A stretch of DNA of 64,000 nucleotides from Diatrype stigma (GCA_022225965.2 JAKJXP020000008.1:496001-560000); one strand, 5' to 3'; positions 1 to 12,001 are shown, counted from the first letter of the stretch. Program-made: numbers and translations. The notes: generated from the letters alone by a model not told the origin.

Positions 1-238
1 ACCACAATAACTACTACTACTCGCCGTGGCGTCCCAACGAAGCATCGTCATCAACAACACCATACATAACCACAGAGACACACGTGAGTCATATTCGACT
101 ATAACTTATCACCACCGGGATCGGGGAGACGGTGTCTCATACGGCTCAACCAACCCACGAAGAGATCGGCCTAGACCAGTAGTTGTCCAGCCGGACCCTC
201 CGCGCACCAGTCGCACCAATACGTTATCGACTGCCACA

Positions 239-1681
239 ATGTGCAAGTTGAACAAGTACACGACCATTGTCCCGGGCAACCGAGTGGTCCACCACGCCGA
301 GCACGAGCTGTGCTCGCGATCGCGCAACAACAAGCCGTGCGACCGCACCCAGGAATTCCGCTACCCGACGGAGGAACACGTGGGCACGGACCGACTGAGC
401 CCTCGCACCACTTACGAGCAGTTCCCGCCCACCCCGCCGCGATCGTCGCGCTCGCCTTCCACCTCCGACTCCGAGCGCCCGATCCGGCGGCCGCGATCCG
501 AGAGCTACTACGCCAGCAACGGCAACGGCGGTGGCGGCAGGGTCGACGTCAGCAGCCACAGCCACAACAAGCTGCCCTCCCCGCGCCGCGGAGGAACCGA
601 CCACGGCACGTACGTCGAGGCCACGTCGGTGCCCCGCAGCAGCAGCATAATGGCGAACAACCGGCGATTCGTCGACGCGCCCGTGGCCATGCCCGTGCAC
701 AGCCGGCGTCCGCCCAGCCCCAGCCCGTACGAGGAGGAGTTCGAGACCTACGACCCGCCGCGCGGCGAGCCCGCCTCGGACGTCAAGAGCACGACCAGCA
801 GCACGAGCAGCAAGCACAGCGCCAGCAGCCAGCACAGCAGCAGCAGCAAGCACAGCAGCAGCAACAGCAGCACCACCAGCAAGGAGAGCAAGGGCAGCGT
901 CGGCAAGCACAGCAAGGGCAGCAGCAGCAAGAACTACGACGCTAGGGGGGAGGACGAGGAGGAGCAGGACCTGCGCCGGGACGCGCGCGCGCGCGACCCC
1001 TCGCCCCAGCCCGCGGCCCGCACCGTCAAGAAGGTCCTGATCGCCGAGGACCCCTCGCACAAGAAGCGCCACCGCCGGACATCCTCGGTGGCGAGCCGCC
1101 CCTCGCCGCACGACAGCGACAACGAGGAGGACGACAATGGCGCTAAGGGCGGCAACGGCAGCGCCAAGGTCAACTACTACACGCCGGGCGTGCAATCGCG
1201 CATCAACCGGCAGAACGAGGAGATCGCCAACCGGCCAGCGGCGCCCGTCCCCGCTCCCGCGTCTGCGCCCGCGCCCGCGCCCAAGCCGGTGTCGTCCAAG
1301 CCGGTGTCCAACAAGGCGGTGTCGCGGCCGCCCCTGTCCAAGTCGGCGTCGGTGTCCACGTCTGCTGCGATGGTGCCCGTGTCCTCTGCTGCGGCGCCCG
1401 CGTCGTCGGCGGCGGCTCGGACCCGGTACCGGCGCGGGTCGGTGCAGATCGACGACACGCTGGCGCTCACGGCCAAGCTGGACGACCTGATGATCCAGCG
1501 CCAGCAGGCGGAGGAGAAGCAGCGGCGGCGCCAGGAGCGCGACGACCGCGCCATGCAGGCGCGGCTGAAGGAGCGGCTCCAGCGCAGCAGCAACAGCACC
1601 TACGGCCCGGGCTCCGACGCGCACGCGCTTGTCAGCCCGCGGCTCAGCAGGAACGAGCCGGCCGGTGGCTACCGGTACTAG
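239..1681 (+). CDS. Ser/Arg/Pro-rich protein of unknown function (480 aa)
   Basis: The reading frame is open from the window edge, but the first in-frame ATG is at 239, in a good context (CCACAATG), so I start there; an upstream exon cannot be excluded. The product begins MCKLNKYTTIVPG and has three Cys in its first 40 residues (CK, CSR, PCDR). A long disordered stretch follows, rich in Ser, Arg and Pro, with a Ser/His/Lys tract (SSKHSSS type) around residues 185-230, an acidic/Arg patch, and Ala/Pro repeats (APAPAPKP). The last 80 residues (DTLALTAKLDDLMIQRQQAEEKQRRR) are charged and helical, likely a short coiled coil, which is the part most likely to be conserved. There is no signal peptide, membrane segment or catalytic motif. 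Lys/Arg runs would fit a nuclear or RNA-associated protein, but that is a guess. I do not recognise the family. Confidence 0.7.
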   Translation: MCKLNKYTTIVPGNRVVHHAEHELCSRSRNNKPCDRTQEFRYPTEEHVGTDRLSPRTTYEQFPPTPPRSSRSPSTSDSERPIRRPRSESYYASNGNGGGGRVDVSSHSHNKLPSPRRGGTDHGTYVEATSVPRSSSIMANNRRFVDAPVAMPVHSRRPPSPSPYEEEFETYDPPRGEPASDVKSTTSSTSSKHSASSQHSSSSKHSSSNSSTTSKESKGSVGKHSKGSSSKNYDARGEDEEEQDLRRDARARDPSPQPAARTVKKVLIAEDPSHKKRHRRTSSVASRPSPHDSDNEEDDNGAKGGNGSAKVNYYTPGVQSRINRQNEEIANRPAAPVPAPASAPAPAPKPVSSKPVSNKAVSRPPLSKSASVSTSAAMVPVSSAAAPASSAAARTRYRRGSVQIDDTLALTAKLDDLMIQRQQAEEKQRRRQERDDRAMQARLKERLQRSSNSTYGPGSDAHALVSPRLSRNEPAGGYRY

Positions 1682-4600
1682 GGCTCGGGCTAAGGCTGGG
1701 ACTAAGACTAAGGGATGATGATCATGAATGAATGGATGGATGGATTTGATGATGGTTGGATGGATGGATGGACTGCATTGCATCGCACTACCACTGTATT
1801 TGGAATGGCGTTGGTTGATATCACGGGAATTGTATTAGACGGAAACTCAGGAACACTTCATGTAACCTTTTTGATGTACGGAAACTTACGGGATGGAACG
1901 ATATGGGGATGGAATGTGTATTGATGGATGTACTGGCATATGTCTGCATGAAAGCCTTTTTTGGTTTACTCTTTTTTTAGCCTTCGTTGCCCTTAAGGCA
2001 CAACGTTGTTGTTCTTGCTTGTTTAGATAGATTTGGCATTCGGTCTACGATGTACTCAAAACTATATGTGATACCCCCAAAAAACATTGTCCTTTTCGAA
2101 ACCTGAAAGTCCACTTCTATATACTATGCGGTGAACATGATTCCATTCCCACCTCCTGATTGCCACCCTATAATACATACGGTGTCGCTATGTATGTACA
2201 TACCTACTTACATATTATATGCTGGTGCCATAGGGGACCAGAGTAGAGCGACTGGAAGTGCTGACACCTACCTGCCTATGGGTCCACCTTAGACAAAAGG
2301 GGCCCCGTCTCTCCCTATCCCGAAAGCGAAAGTAGCTACATGCTAGGTGACTACTTCCTAGGAGGTAGGTACTATAGGGAGTTCGGCGACTCGAATAACC
2401 AAATAGATTAAATCAAATAAGTTTCCCAATTTTCCCCAAGACAATGAAAATCGCGTGCCCCTCCATGATCGTCAAGAGCCAAAGAAGGGAGGGAATGCGA
2501 CGCAACCCCGCTAGATCGCGGGGCACAATTTTTTTCCTCTCTTTGATTTTTCATCCTCTCTGCCTCTGCCTTCCAACCCTCCCCTTCTTTTTTTCGCACA
2601 TCTTTCTCGTCTCGGGTCATTTCAAGGGAGGTCCCAGCAGTCCTAGAACCAATCCGGGGATCCAATTTGGGTTGCCGTGCCCACCCATGGCATCATTGGA
2701 CATCCAGAAATTTCGCGGAATTGCTGCCTGATGTGTGATACGCTATCCCAACCGGCCAATACCGTCGCACAGAGGCGTTGACTCAACGGCCGGAGCTGCA
2801 GGTGACAAATGCGATGGGGGGGCCTGCGACATTGGCCCCCCTTTTTTTTTCGCTCCCTCCCTCCCGCCTATACCCTGCCTACTCCCTGCCCTACCTACCT
2901 ATGTACCCTGCCCCGCCCTCCCACTCGGGCCCCCTCCCTCCTCGCTCCCTATCGAATATAGCATAGCACCGCCCTTCACACCACCTTTCATTGGAGCGCG
3001 CCAGGTCCTGCCCTTCCCGGTTTGGCAGCCGGATGGAATGGCGAGATCTTCGAAAAGTTTAGGCGGTAGCACGACCAACCCGTCTCGTCCGTCCCTCTCC
3101 CACTCTGGCTCCCGTCCCTTCTTCAGTCCTGGATTCCCCTCGTGTCCTTGGCCTCGAAAAGCCCCGCACCGCGCCTATGTAAGCTTGAGAGTGTGCATGT
3201 AGACTAGTCTAGGGAGGTACTTACACACATGGGACGGGGATGGATGGGGATGGAGATGGAGATGGGACTTGCTTCTCAGACACCTAACCCACGCCGAGAA
3301 CAATCCGCACCCGCACCCTCCCTTCATTCCTTCCCCGTTCCCCGGCTCCCCGCCACTGGCTGCCTGGGAAGAAGCTGCATTAGGGGAGAGACTATCATAT
3401 CAATCAAGACTATGTTCTGTACATAGGAAGGCCACACCCCCCTCCATCCTCCTCCTACGGTCTCGAGTCTCGTTCAGCTGACCATATGGACAGATTGCCT
3501 ACACACTACTCGCTTCTTAGTCAAACACCAACTCCCTTATCGGCGAGTGGCTGTCTCGCTTGGCAGACCTACCACATGTGCGAGGTATGTAGGTATGTAG
3601 GGTAGGACTGGAAGCATGTGTGTAGGCAAGTAGGTTGGTAGGTAGGTCGCTACGACTAGCAGGAAAGGAAGTGTAAAAACCTCCCTTTCCACACACATGC
3701 AGTGCTATGCGAGATGTGTGCATGGCATACCACCACCCCCCGATGGCACAGGCTGATAGCCAAGTGTTTGGACTCCAGGCCCAGTCATTCTAGCATTCCT
3801 GATTGGATGGATGATGCTTGTTCGGTGAGTATTCGTCAAAGAGGAATGATGAGTCCAAGTCCTGCGTGTGTAGGCGATCCCCAGTCGCTCTTTTCTTTCA
3901 ACTCTTGATTCTAGACCTGGTCCGTAGGTAACACAAACACAGATCGACTTGGACGATATGATGTACGCACATATGCCATGCCCCGTCAGGCCTGTGGAAG
4001 GTAGCTTCAGTTGCACGGGTGGTCACAAAAGAAGAAGAAAAAAACAAGATCTCCTGATATCTGCTGGGGCACTTCATACCTACCGCCTACCTACATGCCA
4101 TACCGCTAGCTATTGGAGCGGCAGCGTTCCGAGTTCGCCATGCTTTGGACGGCAAGAGTCATCGGAGTCATTGGCTGTGTCTCATTCCACTCCACATCGA
4201 AAACCTGCCGGTATGTCCATCAAACAGACGACGGGCCGACCAGTCACACCAAATGCACCTAGGTACTGTCCGCTGTCTTGCACGCGAGAGGAGGGGACTG
4301 GGGTGGGAAAAACACGAGACGAACATGCTACTACTACACACTTACTACACTACTGATCTTCGCCTCTAGCAAATGCAGCCCGTAGGGCCAGGCATCCTGC
4401 ATCCCAACCGCCCACCCCCCTCACCCATACATACAAACCATGTAGAACTTGTGTCATGGAGCATGAGAACTTTTTGTCTATCATATAGATTATCATATTG
4501 ACAGCCTTTTTTTCTCCACCAAAACGCGTTGATTCTCCAATTCCTCCATCACACCATCACCCTCTCAGCCTCTGAGACACTTTCTGCTCACATGCGCAAA

Positions 4601-7600
4601 AGGCCCGCAGCGCAGATCGCGAGCAGGCGAGATAACGTCATGGTGGGCTGGGCTGGGCTGGGCTGGATAGTGGCTCTTGTCGGAGTGCCTACAACGGTAC
4701 ATACATGATAGTCATGTGACAACACGTGCGATTCTTTTCTGGAACCTCCGAGAATGATAGGTAGACAGACAGTCTATCACTCAGTTAGTCATGAAGATCC
4801 AGCAAAGTAGTCGTCTCATCACCTCGTTCAAGCCGTCTAGACCACTGCCTACGACTTCATGTGTGAAGTCATCGATGACAGGGAGTGAGGCGATCTTATT
4901 AGGAGCCTGATGGCCAGAAGGTATCAGGCCATGGAGATCGTGGACAGAAGATCCCACCATCACATCACGAAGCTTTCTGCTTCCTTCTTTTCATCTTTTC
5001 CCCTCCGAAGAGCTCGAGAGCCGGCTGCAGGGGCATGACTGAACGTTTAGCTGTGCCGAATACATTCCAAGTGAAGGGGACGTTCCCAATGCGATGGGCG
5101 ATGTCAGATGAGAGGTAAGTATCGCTCGTCGCTAGCGCTCGTCGCCAACAAGGTGGTGGCGAAAGGACATAGAGTACAACAGGATGAGTCGAAAAGCCTG
5201 TCCCTCTATTGCTTTCTTTGTGGGGAGACCTGACACAATGACTGCTATATGTCGGATAACTGGCTAACTGGCTGGCTGGCGTCACGTTGGATGGGCTGGA
5301 TCGAGGTGCTTTGGTCTAAAGTCATCGCCAAAAGGTGGCCATATGATGTGGAGTGCAAGTCGCAATTGCAACATAGCGGTCAAGCCGTGTTGCCTTCCCA
5401 TGTGAGAGGGATGGGGGTAGGTAAGTATTCAGGGGGATCATCCATAAGAGTAGAGCAAAGCGCTCCTGTGATGGTTAGGTACGGTTGCTTATAACATAAA
5501 ATTCCTCCACTGGAACGGCTCCATCACACGCAGTGAGTGTAACTGAGATAGCCGCAATCTGTTGCTCGTTTTATAAGGGACATTTCCGGCGTTGTTGTCA
5601 CTGTTGAAGTTCAGGGGCTATATTCAACCAGCGGCCAGTGTACCTATACACTAGGCTGTATATTCTCACCGCTCAAACACCTACAGCTTGATAAGGATAT
5701 GTGAACATAGCAAGCCCGCTTAGACAAGACAGGGCTGGATAGACAATGCTCTCTGACCCGAGATCTAGTAGCGGAGAAGAAGAGTGAAGGGGATTGTTTC
5801 CGGACTAGATACGGGAGGACGTATGTATGTGGCAGTTACACCGTCTCCATTGGTAAGATAGCTGCCCAAGTATAATGCCCCCCAAAGAACCAAACCCCGT
5901 ATTACTTACACATCCACAAGCATCACCTCCCAGACGACACCTCGACCTAGTTTCTACTATGGGAGACATGTTGATTTCATAACGAAGATTGTTGCAGCGG
6001 CATACCTATGACAAATAAAAGCTCAAGGGTTCTTGGACATCCCGGGGCTTACGTTCGTTGGCATGAATTCTATTTTCTGTTGTAGGTCTCAATATGAGAG
6101 AAGTCTTCCTTGGGTGTTACTCTCTGGTATTGTCAAACAAGCTTGCTCAGATAAATAGACCCCAGTAAGTAGATGCATTAGAATCGAACATGAATGCTGA
6201 CTATAATGTCACAGGCCACTTGTTCACCAAAGACAAGTCATTCAGGTAGTTTACATATAGATATATACCTAAGAAATTATAGCCTTGTCATTCAGAAGAC
6301 AACGCGATTCCCATCCTCTCATGACCTGACTCAATAATCAAGCATAGTAACAGTGTAAAAAGCACGTTCACGCATAATCAGTTTCCCAATTCACCGGAAG
6401 GAAACCATATAGCTCCTGGTACTGTATATAGACCTTTCACAGAGTAGAACGCCTCGATGGATATCCGGGATCAGCACTTTGATCCAGCAATAACAACCAG
6501 GCCGTTGGTAGTTGTCCGATTGGCGAATCAATCTTGCCTCACAATATCTCGGTGATCAAGAACATAGGTACATCGGCCAATGTATATCCCATCTTGGACA
6601 GGTACGTATTAGGTGCTTAGGTACCTCACACCACGTTTTCATCTACGAGCATGGAAATCCTATCACATATATTCGACTTGACAGCCCGTATTAATTCCGG
6701 AAGCATAGGTAGAACACGCTAACCTGAAAACACACTGAAATAGGTGCCGTGTAGTTACATCCGCCACGGCTACCAGAGTACTAGCACTGTGATATTGCTA
6801 CATATAAATCCAGCCTATCTACGACCGTGGTCGTTTATCTCCATGTCTTGACTAAGGGGTTCGCTTGATAGTTCGTCTTCTGCTTCCAATTGCACGCGTT
6901 ATCCGCCTGATATTATACACGACGCGCCGTGGCAGCCAGACGCTGTCGCGCAGATAGGCGCGGTTCGCTTTGTGATTGGAAAGCCTGCACAGTCGCGTCG
7001 AGCCAGTTCTCCTACTCCGGGGAGATTTCCAAGTCGACTGTTCGGGTGATTTCGGGTTCTCCCTGTATAGTATCTACCATAAGATCCCATGGAGCATAAT
7101 ATCAAAGTCGTATGGCCTAGCTACCTGATGAAGTATATAGTAGTTAGGCACCGTTCTATCAAAGCTGAGTAGGTATTAACTGCCCTCTTAGGTAGTCGGT
7201 TGCGCAGTTGTACGTAATTATATTACACGATATCAATGCGAACTGATTGGCCAATGGGACTATATGTGATCTCCTGAATCTGGTATTGACGCCCAACCTC
7301 GTTTCATTCTAGCGGGTAAACACGGGGAGCTTATTACCCTGACAATGGGAATTTTCGGAAGAGAGAGATAGGGAGGTCCTGCCCGCATGGTGTAACATGT
7401 GGCCGGCCACCCCTAAACAAACCACCGCTTTTCTCTCCTGTCCCTGCTTTCGTATCTGCTCACAATTTTGTATGAAATATGTCCGTCAGAAAACGATCGT
7501 ATAATAATGCTGTTCTATACAATGGGAACTCTTGACTCTCTAGTCCTCACCATTATCACCGTTTGGTCCGCATCTATAACACACTCATAATACTTACCAA

Positions 7601-7744
7601 GCAAGCCGTAATGACTTCAGGCCAGGTCACAACGGATCTCGGCACCCAAGAACCACCCCAACCCCCTCTCCCCCTTCAACTGCAAGCTTCGACCTGACCA
7701 TCCTCCCGATTCACACGCTGACTCACTCACCCCCCCTAACCCCC
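1682..7744. other. Gene-poor spacer, 6 kb
   Basis: This lies between two genes whose 3' ends face each other. It contains a GGATGGAT short repeat (about 1735-1770), a C/T-rich block (2820-2960), many copies of TACCTA/TAGGTA (for example 3575-3660) and a TGGGC pentamer array (4642-4666). Open frames up to 155 codons occur on both strands, but none has protein-like composition, a family I recognise, or a partner exon. A GC-richer patch at 6895-7070 reads briefly like protein and may be a gene relic. I see no tRNA and no transposon ends. Confidence 0.6.
4642..4666. repeat. Pentanucleotide repeat (TGGGC)n
   Basis: About four to five tandem copies of TGGGC lie in the gene-poor spacer. It is a simple microsatellite with no apparent gene association. 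Confidence 0.8.
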
Positions 7745-10204
7745 TCACTTCGGAATAGCCACCTTGACCTCATACGTCCTTCCGGCCTCGATGTCCCGCA
7801 CGTGCGGCCGGGGCAGGACCGCGCCGTCCAGCGTGACGGTGACCTCGGCCACGGCGGGGTCGCGGCGGATGTCGACCTCGAAGACGGCGCCGCGGAACCT
7901 CCGCGTGGCCCGCATGCCGTCCCAGGCGGACGGCAGCTGCGGGTGGACGCGCAGGCCCTCGGCGTCGCCGCGCAGGCCGCACAGGCCCTCGACGAAGCAG
8001 CGGTACGCCCACGACACCGTGCCCGTGTTGAACAGCTGGCTGGACCGCCCCGCCGTGCGCGGGTGCTCGCGCCACGCGCCCCGGTAGTAGTTCGGGATGT
8101 ACACGGGCAGCTGGCCGCGCTGCACGTAGTCCGCCTCGCTCGGGCCCGGGATCATGCGCCGCAGCAGGTCGTAGGCCCGGTCGGCTTCCCCCTGTCCTTG
8201 CCCCTCCTGCGTCGTGTCGTTGGAGGCGCCGATGCCGAGCGAGTACAGGCTGTGGATGTAGAACACGGCGGCGTGGTTGTAGACGGACGCGTTCTCGGCG
8301 GAGCCGGGGTACTTCTGGGTGACGCGGCCGATGTCCTCGCGCATGGCGCTGTAGGGCGGGCCGAACATGGCGACGCCGTAGGGGGTGGCGAGCTGGGCGT
8401 CGACCTGGGCGAGCATGGAGCGGCGCTGGGCCGGGTCGGCGGCGGCGCCCGAGAGGATGGCCCAGGCCTGGGGGTTGAGCCAGATGCGGCCCTCGCGGTC
8501 GGCGCGGACGCCGAAGGCGACGTCGTCGTCGGTGATGCCGCGCGCGAACCACTCGCCGTCCCAGAGGTGGGCGTTGGCGGCGGCGTTGACGGCGCGCGCG
8601 CCCTCGGCGTACCGCGCCGCGGCCGCCGCGTCCCCCTCGTGCGCGCACACCGCCGACCACAGCCGCAGCGCGAACCCCGTCGCCACCGTCAGCCAGCCCG
8701 ACACGCCCCGCCCCTTGTACCCGGCCATGTTCATCGGGTCGCACCAGTCGCCCTGCGCGATGTAGCTGAGCCCGCGGTGGTCGCGCGCGCGCAGCAGCCA
8801 GTCCATGGCGCGCCCGAAGCGGGCGTACACGGTGAGGGCGTCGCCGTTCGGGCCGCGCACCTCCTCGCGCAGGAGCCCGTAGTCGCCCGTCTCGGCCAGG
8901 TACACCTCCAGGGCCACGGGCAGCCAGACGCAGTGGTCCGTGTGCGGGATCTGGTTGATGTACTTGAGCTCGGCGCCCTCGACGAGGAGGATGCCGTCGG
9001 GCAGGGCGCCGCTGGCCTCCTGCTGCGAGAGCGCGTGGACGAGCGCGTGCCGCGCCACCGACGGGCGGATGTAGCTCATGCCCATGTTGTCCTGCAGGTA
9101 GTTGCGCGTCTGCGGGTCCGTCGTCAGCCGGTTCACGTCGCCGTGGTAGTACACCTGCCGCGCCAGCCAGTGGTTGACGAAGTTGTCCAGGTCCGGGTCG
9201 GGCGTCGAGATCTGCAGGCACCCCTGTCCTTGCTCGATGTACGCGGCGTACTCGCTCGCCGACGCGGCGAACGCCTCCGCGCTCAAGTACCGGTCACGCA
9301 TCGCGCCGATCTCAGCGTCGTCGAAGGCAGGGCCGAACAGAAACCGGAAAGAGCGCGACTCGCCCGCCGCTAGTGACTCTAACCGGTATTGCACGGCGGC
9401 CGTGGGCGTCTCGTAGCGGGCATCGCTGCCGCTCAGCAGCGGGCCCTCGACCAACGCCGAGGGGGCGTGCAGGCCGCCCTCGCCCTCGAAGGCGCGCTGG
9501 CGCGCCTCCCACGCGTCGGGCGCCGTCTCGCACAGGAAGTACGTCTTGTCCTTGAGGTGCTTGTTCTTCCAGTAGTCCTCGGACTTCTGGTAGGGCGTGA
9601 TGCTGGTGCCGACGACGCCGCCCAGGTCGGGGCGCCAATCGGCCGCCTGGTTCATCCACGACATGTAGCCCAGCGGGAAGTACGGGTAGACGCTGACGCG
9701 GCGCGGGCGCGCTGAGAGGTTAGTGACTTTCACGGTCCAGAGCTCGGCGACGTCGCGCAGGGGCAGGCCCAGGGTCATCTCGACGCGGAGGCCGAGCCGC
9801 TCCGCCGTCCACGCCATGTCGCTCTTGCTGACGGAGAAGACGAAGCGGTCTAGCGGGGCGCGCACCGGCTCGTACGGCGCCGAGAACAGCTCGCCCGTCT
9901 CGTCGTCCTTGACGTAGACGAACCGCCCCGGGTGGTGCGCGTAGTAGTTCTGCTCCGGCTGCATGAACGTCTTGGCCTCGATGTTGGGCGCGTGCGCGTA
10001 CTTGGCCGGCTCTGGTTGCATGAACTGCGCCGTCGCATACCCGCGGCATGTCGCGTTGATCATCATCTTCTGGTTCCAAAGGAAGCCGCTGGCAGCTGGC
10101 ATCGCCGTCGGGCTGGTCAGCTCGTAGCGCTCGCCGCCGTGCGTTGGTTGCAGTAGAGGCGCCATGGCCTTGTCCTGTTGTGTTTTACTTTGTTTTACTC
10201 TCAT
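7745..10204 (-). CDS. ndvB: GH94 phosphorylase, cellobionic acid phosphorylase type (NdvB-like)
   Basis: A single uninterrupted exon of 819 codons encodes a full-length glycoside hydrolase family 94 enzyme. It has an N-terminal beta-sandwich (to about residue 270), a linker, and an (alpha/alpha)6 barrel starting near [22 protein letters not shown]. The motif [14 protein letters not shown] carries D489, which aligns with the catalytic general acid of the family; [15 protein letters not shown] lies upstream of it. From memory, the Neurospora crassa homologue annotated NdvB was shown to phosphorolyse cellobionic acid to glucose 1-phosphate and gluconate, and the GDWCDPMNM signature is what I associate with that fungal/bacterial clade. 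No signal peptide is seen, so a cytosolic role is expected. A second ATG 13 codons in (GGCCATGG, 10165) has the stronger context and may be the real start, giving 806 aa. Lack of introns and rarity in eukaryotes fit an old bacterial origin. The substrate remains an inference. Confidence 0.88.
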   Translation of the reverse strand: MRVKQSKTQQDKAMAPLLQPTHGGERYELTSPTAMPAASGFLWNQKMMINATCRGYATAQFMQPEPAKYAHAPNIEAKTFMQPEQNYYAHHPGRFVYVKDDETGELFSAPYEPVRAPLDRFVFSVSKSDMAWTAERLGLRVEMTLGLPLRDVAELWTVKVTNLSARPRRVSVYPYFPLGYMSWMNQAADWRPDLGGVVGTSITPYQKSEDYWKNKHLKDKTYFLCETAPDAWEARQRAFEGEGGLHAPSALVEGPLLSGSDARYETPTAAVQYRLESLAAGESRSFRFLFGPAFDDAEIGAMRDRYLSAEAFAASASEYAAYIEQGQGCLQISTPDPDLDNFVNHWLARQVYYHGDVNRLTTDPQTRNYLQDNMGMSYIRPSVARHALVHALSQQEASGALPDGILLVEGAELKYINQIPHTDHCVWLPVALEVYLAETGDYGLLREEVRGPNGDALTVYARFGRAMDWLLRARDHRGLSYIAQGDWCDPMNMAGYKGRGVSGWLTVATGFALRLWSAVCAHEGDAAAAARYAEGARAVNAAANAHLWDGEWFARGITDDDVAFGVRADREGRIWLNPQAWAILSGAAADPAQRRSMLAQVDAQLATPYGVAMFGPPYSAMREDIGRVTQKYPGSAENASVYNHAAVFYIHSLYSLGIGASNDTTQEGQGQGEADRAYDLLRRMIPGPSEADYVQRGQLPVYIPNYYRGAWREHPRTAGRSSQLFNTGTVSWAYRCFVEGLCGLRGDAEGLRVHPQLPSAWDGMRATRRFRGAVFEVDIRRDPAVAEVTVTLDGAVLPRPHVRDIEAGRTYEVKVAIPK

Positions 10205-11466
10205 CTTCTGTCTTGTCTCTTCCCGCTACCTTGAGTTTATCTCGCGTTCCGAATGGACAGAGTGAATGCGAGCGTCTCTTTTACAAGGAGTAGTGCTGAC
10301 AGTGTTGATGCTGGTGCGACCCACGACTTCCCTCTTCCCCCCAGACATCAAACAAGCGTGTTATGGGATTGGATGTTCTTTCTCTCGTCTGCTCCAGTTC
10401 CCGACTTAAAGCCAAAGTGTTGAGCCTTTTAAAAGGCGCACGCATAGCGAAGCGCCATCACCGGGCTTGGCCGGAGCGGCAGGCAGGGTCTTATGGCATT
10501 TAGGCTAAATGGAAGGCGCCGGCGAGCCGGTTAAGTGCTCCGGCCCCCCAAGGGAATCCCAAAGGGATGAGAAGGGGAAACCGACCGCATCTGGGATGCC
10601 GGCTTGTCTGCAAGGATGCCGCATCAGGCTTACTCACCTGACCGCAAAGCCAGCCGGATGGTGTAGGTAAGGTAAGTTGAGGCAAGGTAAGGCAACCAAT
10701 CTATTGGTCTACCTACTTACCTACCTACCTACTGAGGGTGCATAAGTTTCCCTTTCTTCCCTTTTTCGCGATCAGGGGCAGCAGCAACTGGGAAGTGTGA
10801 CAGTAGGGAAATACAGCCCGCAAAGCACAACGCGATGCAACAGCGGGATAGCGGCTGTGCCATTGCTCCATTGCTCTGCTGCTAAGCCGTGATTGTGCGT
10901 ATGTGCTTGGCTTCCTGAGCAAATTAACCTGGCTACTTCGTACATACGTTCATGCTGTAGAGGTCGTTCTGATTGGCCTGCTTTGTGAGATTTCCGTTCC
11001 GGGCGCCTTCCGGGTCCCCTACCAACGGTCAGGCGCTTCTCCATACCCGAGGCTGCCGAGGGCGGCGGCTTGCCGAGCTTCGGGGGTTCCTCTTGTCCAT
11101 CTCAAGCCCACTTACATCGTGATATGTTAAGACCGACTAGTAATTACCAGCTGTGTTATAGCTTATACCTATCATAACTATACCATGACCATTCCATGAG
11201 GGAGTCGTCGCTCGATTTCCTCGCTTGGGCAGTTGAGCTGGTTTGCTCGTGGATAAGTAAGTACCTGGGTACACGCTGACACGGTAGGATATAATGAAGG
11301 ACCAATTCAATTGAGATTCGGACCTATTCGGGCACTTTCGTCCTGCATAAAGGCAGATTAAATCAATTTCATAGTAAATCCGGCCGAGGTTTCTATCCCC
11401 TATACCACGTTGCAGTCATCCCAGTTGGTAGGGAGGTACTGTAGGTACTGTAGGCACTATAGGCAC

Positions 11467-11527
11467 GAAGGTGGGCGAAGATGGGCGAAGATGGGCGAAG
11501 ATGGGCGAAGATGGGCGAAGATGGGCC
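11467..11527. repeat. 10-bp tandem repeat (GATGGGCGAA)n
   Basis: About five copies of a decamer (ATGGGCGAAG in one register) run head to tail, the first with a G for A change. It shares the core GCGAAG, in opposite orientation, with the octamer array at 11763-11797. Confidence 0.85.
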
Positions 11528-11762
11528 ACTGACTGTACCTAAACTTCGTACTCCGTAGGGGTGGGGAGAGTTGGGAGAATTTGAGGCCCCACGTGGTTCG
11601 GCGCCAAGTCCTACCTACAGCTTCATCTGTCACCGTCACTTCCAGGTTGTCAATGGTTGCTTCCATTTCCATGTAAATGGTTACCTGTGAATGGTGCGCT
11701 TCCAGGTTCCTAGCTTTTGGTGGAGGCCCGAGTGGACTCCCACCTGCCCGGGTGCATTTCTT

Positions 11763-11797
11763 TGCACCTTCGCACCTTCGCACCTTCGCACCTTCGC
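11763..11797. repeat. 8-bp tandem repeat (TTCGCACC)n
   Basis: About four copies of an octamer end roughly 80 bp before the tRNA. The CTTCGC core is the reverse complement of the core of the decamer array about 240 bp upstream. Confidence 0.85.
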
Positions 11798-11878
11798 TTG
11801 AATATCGGAGGATCTCTCCACCAAATTCCGGCCAGAACAATATAGAGCCCCAAATCAACAAATTTTTCAATCACAAAA

Positions 11879-11972
11879 GCTGGCGTGGTCTAATGGTTAT
11901 GATTTCTCGTTAACACCCAAAAAGTGTCAACTTTCACCGAGAAGGTTCCGCGTTCGATCCGCGGCGCTAGTA
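11879..11972 (+). tRNA. tRNA with a 21-nt intron, probably tRNA-Val(AAC)
   Basis: A cloverleaf can be drawn: acceptor GCTGGCG (11879-11885) with CGCTAGT (11965-11971, including two G-U pairs), a three-pair D stem, anticodon stem TCTCG/CGAGA, and T stem CCGCG/CGCGG with loop TTCGATC. The discriminator is A11972. With the eukaryotic intron site one base 3' of the anticodon, the intron is 11916-11936 and the mature loop is TTAACAC, giving anticodon AAC (Val). A box (TGGTCTAATGG) and B box (GTTCGATCC) are intact, and T runs follow. Oddly, the D arm and the 3' anticodon region (CTTTCACCGAGAAGG) look like tRNA-Glu, and G1-U72 is unusual. Identity is therefore less certain than the presence of a tRNA gene. 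Confidence 0.78.
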
Positions 11973-11978
11973 CATTTC

Positions 11979-12001
11979 TTTTGCCTTTTCTTTTTCTTTT
12001 T
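11979..12001 (+). terminator. RNA polymerase III T-run terminator
   Basis: Runs of four, four, five and five T residues on the coding strand begin 7 nt after the tRNA end, the expected Pol III stop signal. Confidence 0.7.

Larger units (their letters stand above)
10205..11878. other. Intergenic region upstream of the GH94 gene
   Basis: It holds the GH94 promoter (minus strand), a run of CTAC/TTAC tetramers at 10709-10733 and two short tandem arrays close to the tRNA, listed separately. An open minus-strand frame at 11457-11870 reads through both arrays and is repeat-derived, not a believable gene. Confidence 0.6.

Noticed and set aside
224..1783. Long minus-strand open frame (519 codons) opposite the first gene
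   Set aside because: It is a shadow of a GC-rich repetitive coding strand: Arg/Ala/Val composition, no motif, start codon not justified.
2444..3202. Two consecutive plus-strand frames of 95 and 155 codons
   Set aside because: Translations are Pro/Ser/Phe runs from C/T-rich DNA; no splice pattern joins them to a sensible protein.
6895..7105. GC-richer patch with a short protein-like reading on either strand
   Set aside because: Under 70 codons, no start in good context, no partner exon; at most a gene relic.
7770..9373. Long frames overlapping the GH94 gene on both strands (up to 523 codons)
   Set aside because: Arg/Pro/Ala-rich translations produced by high third-position GC of the real gene; only the GH94 frame has domain motifs.
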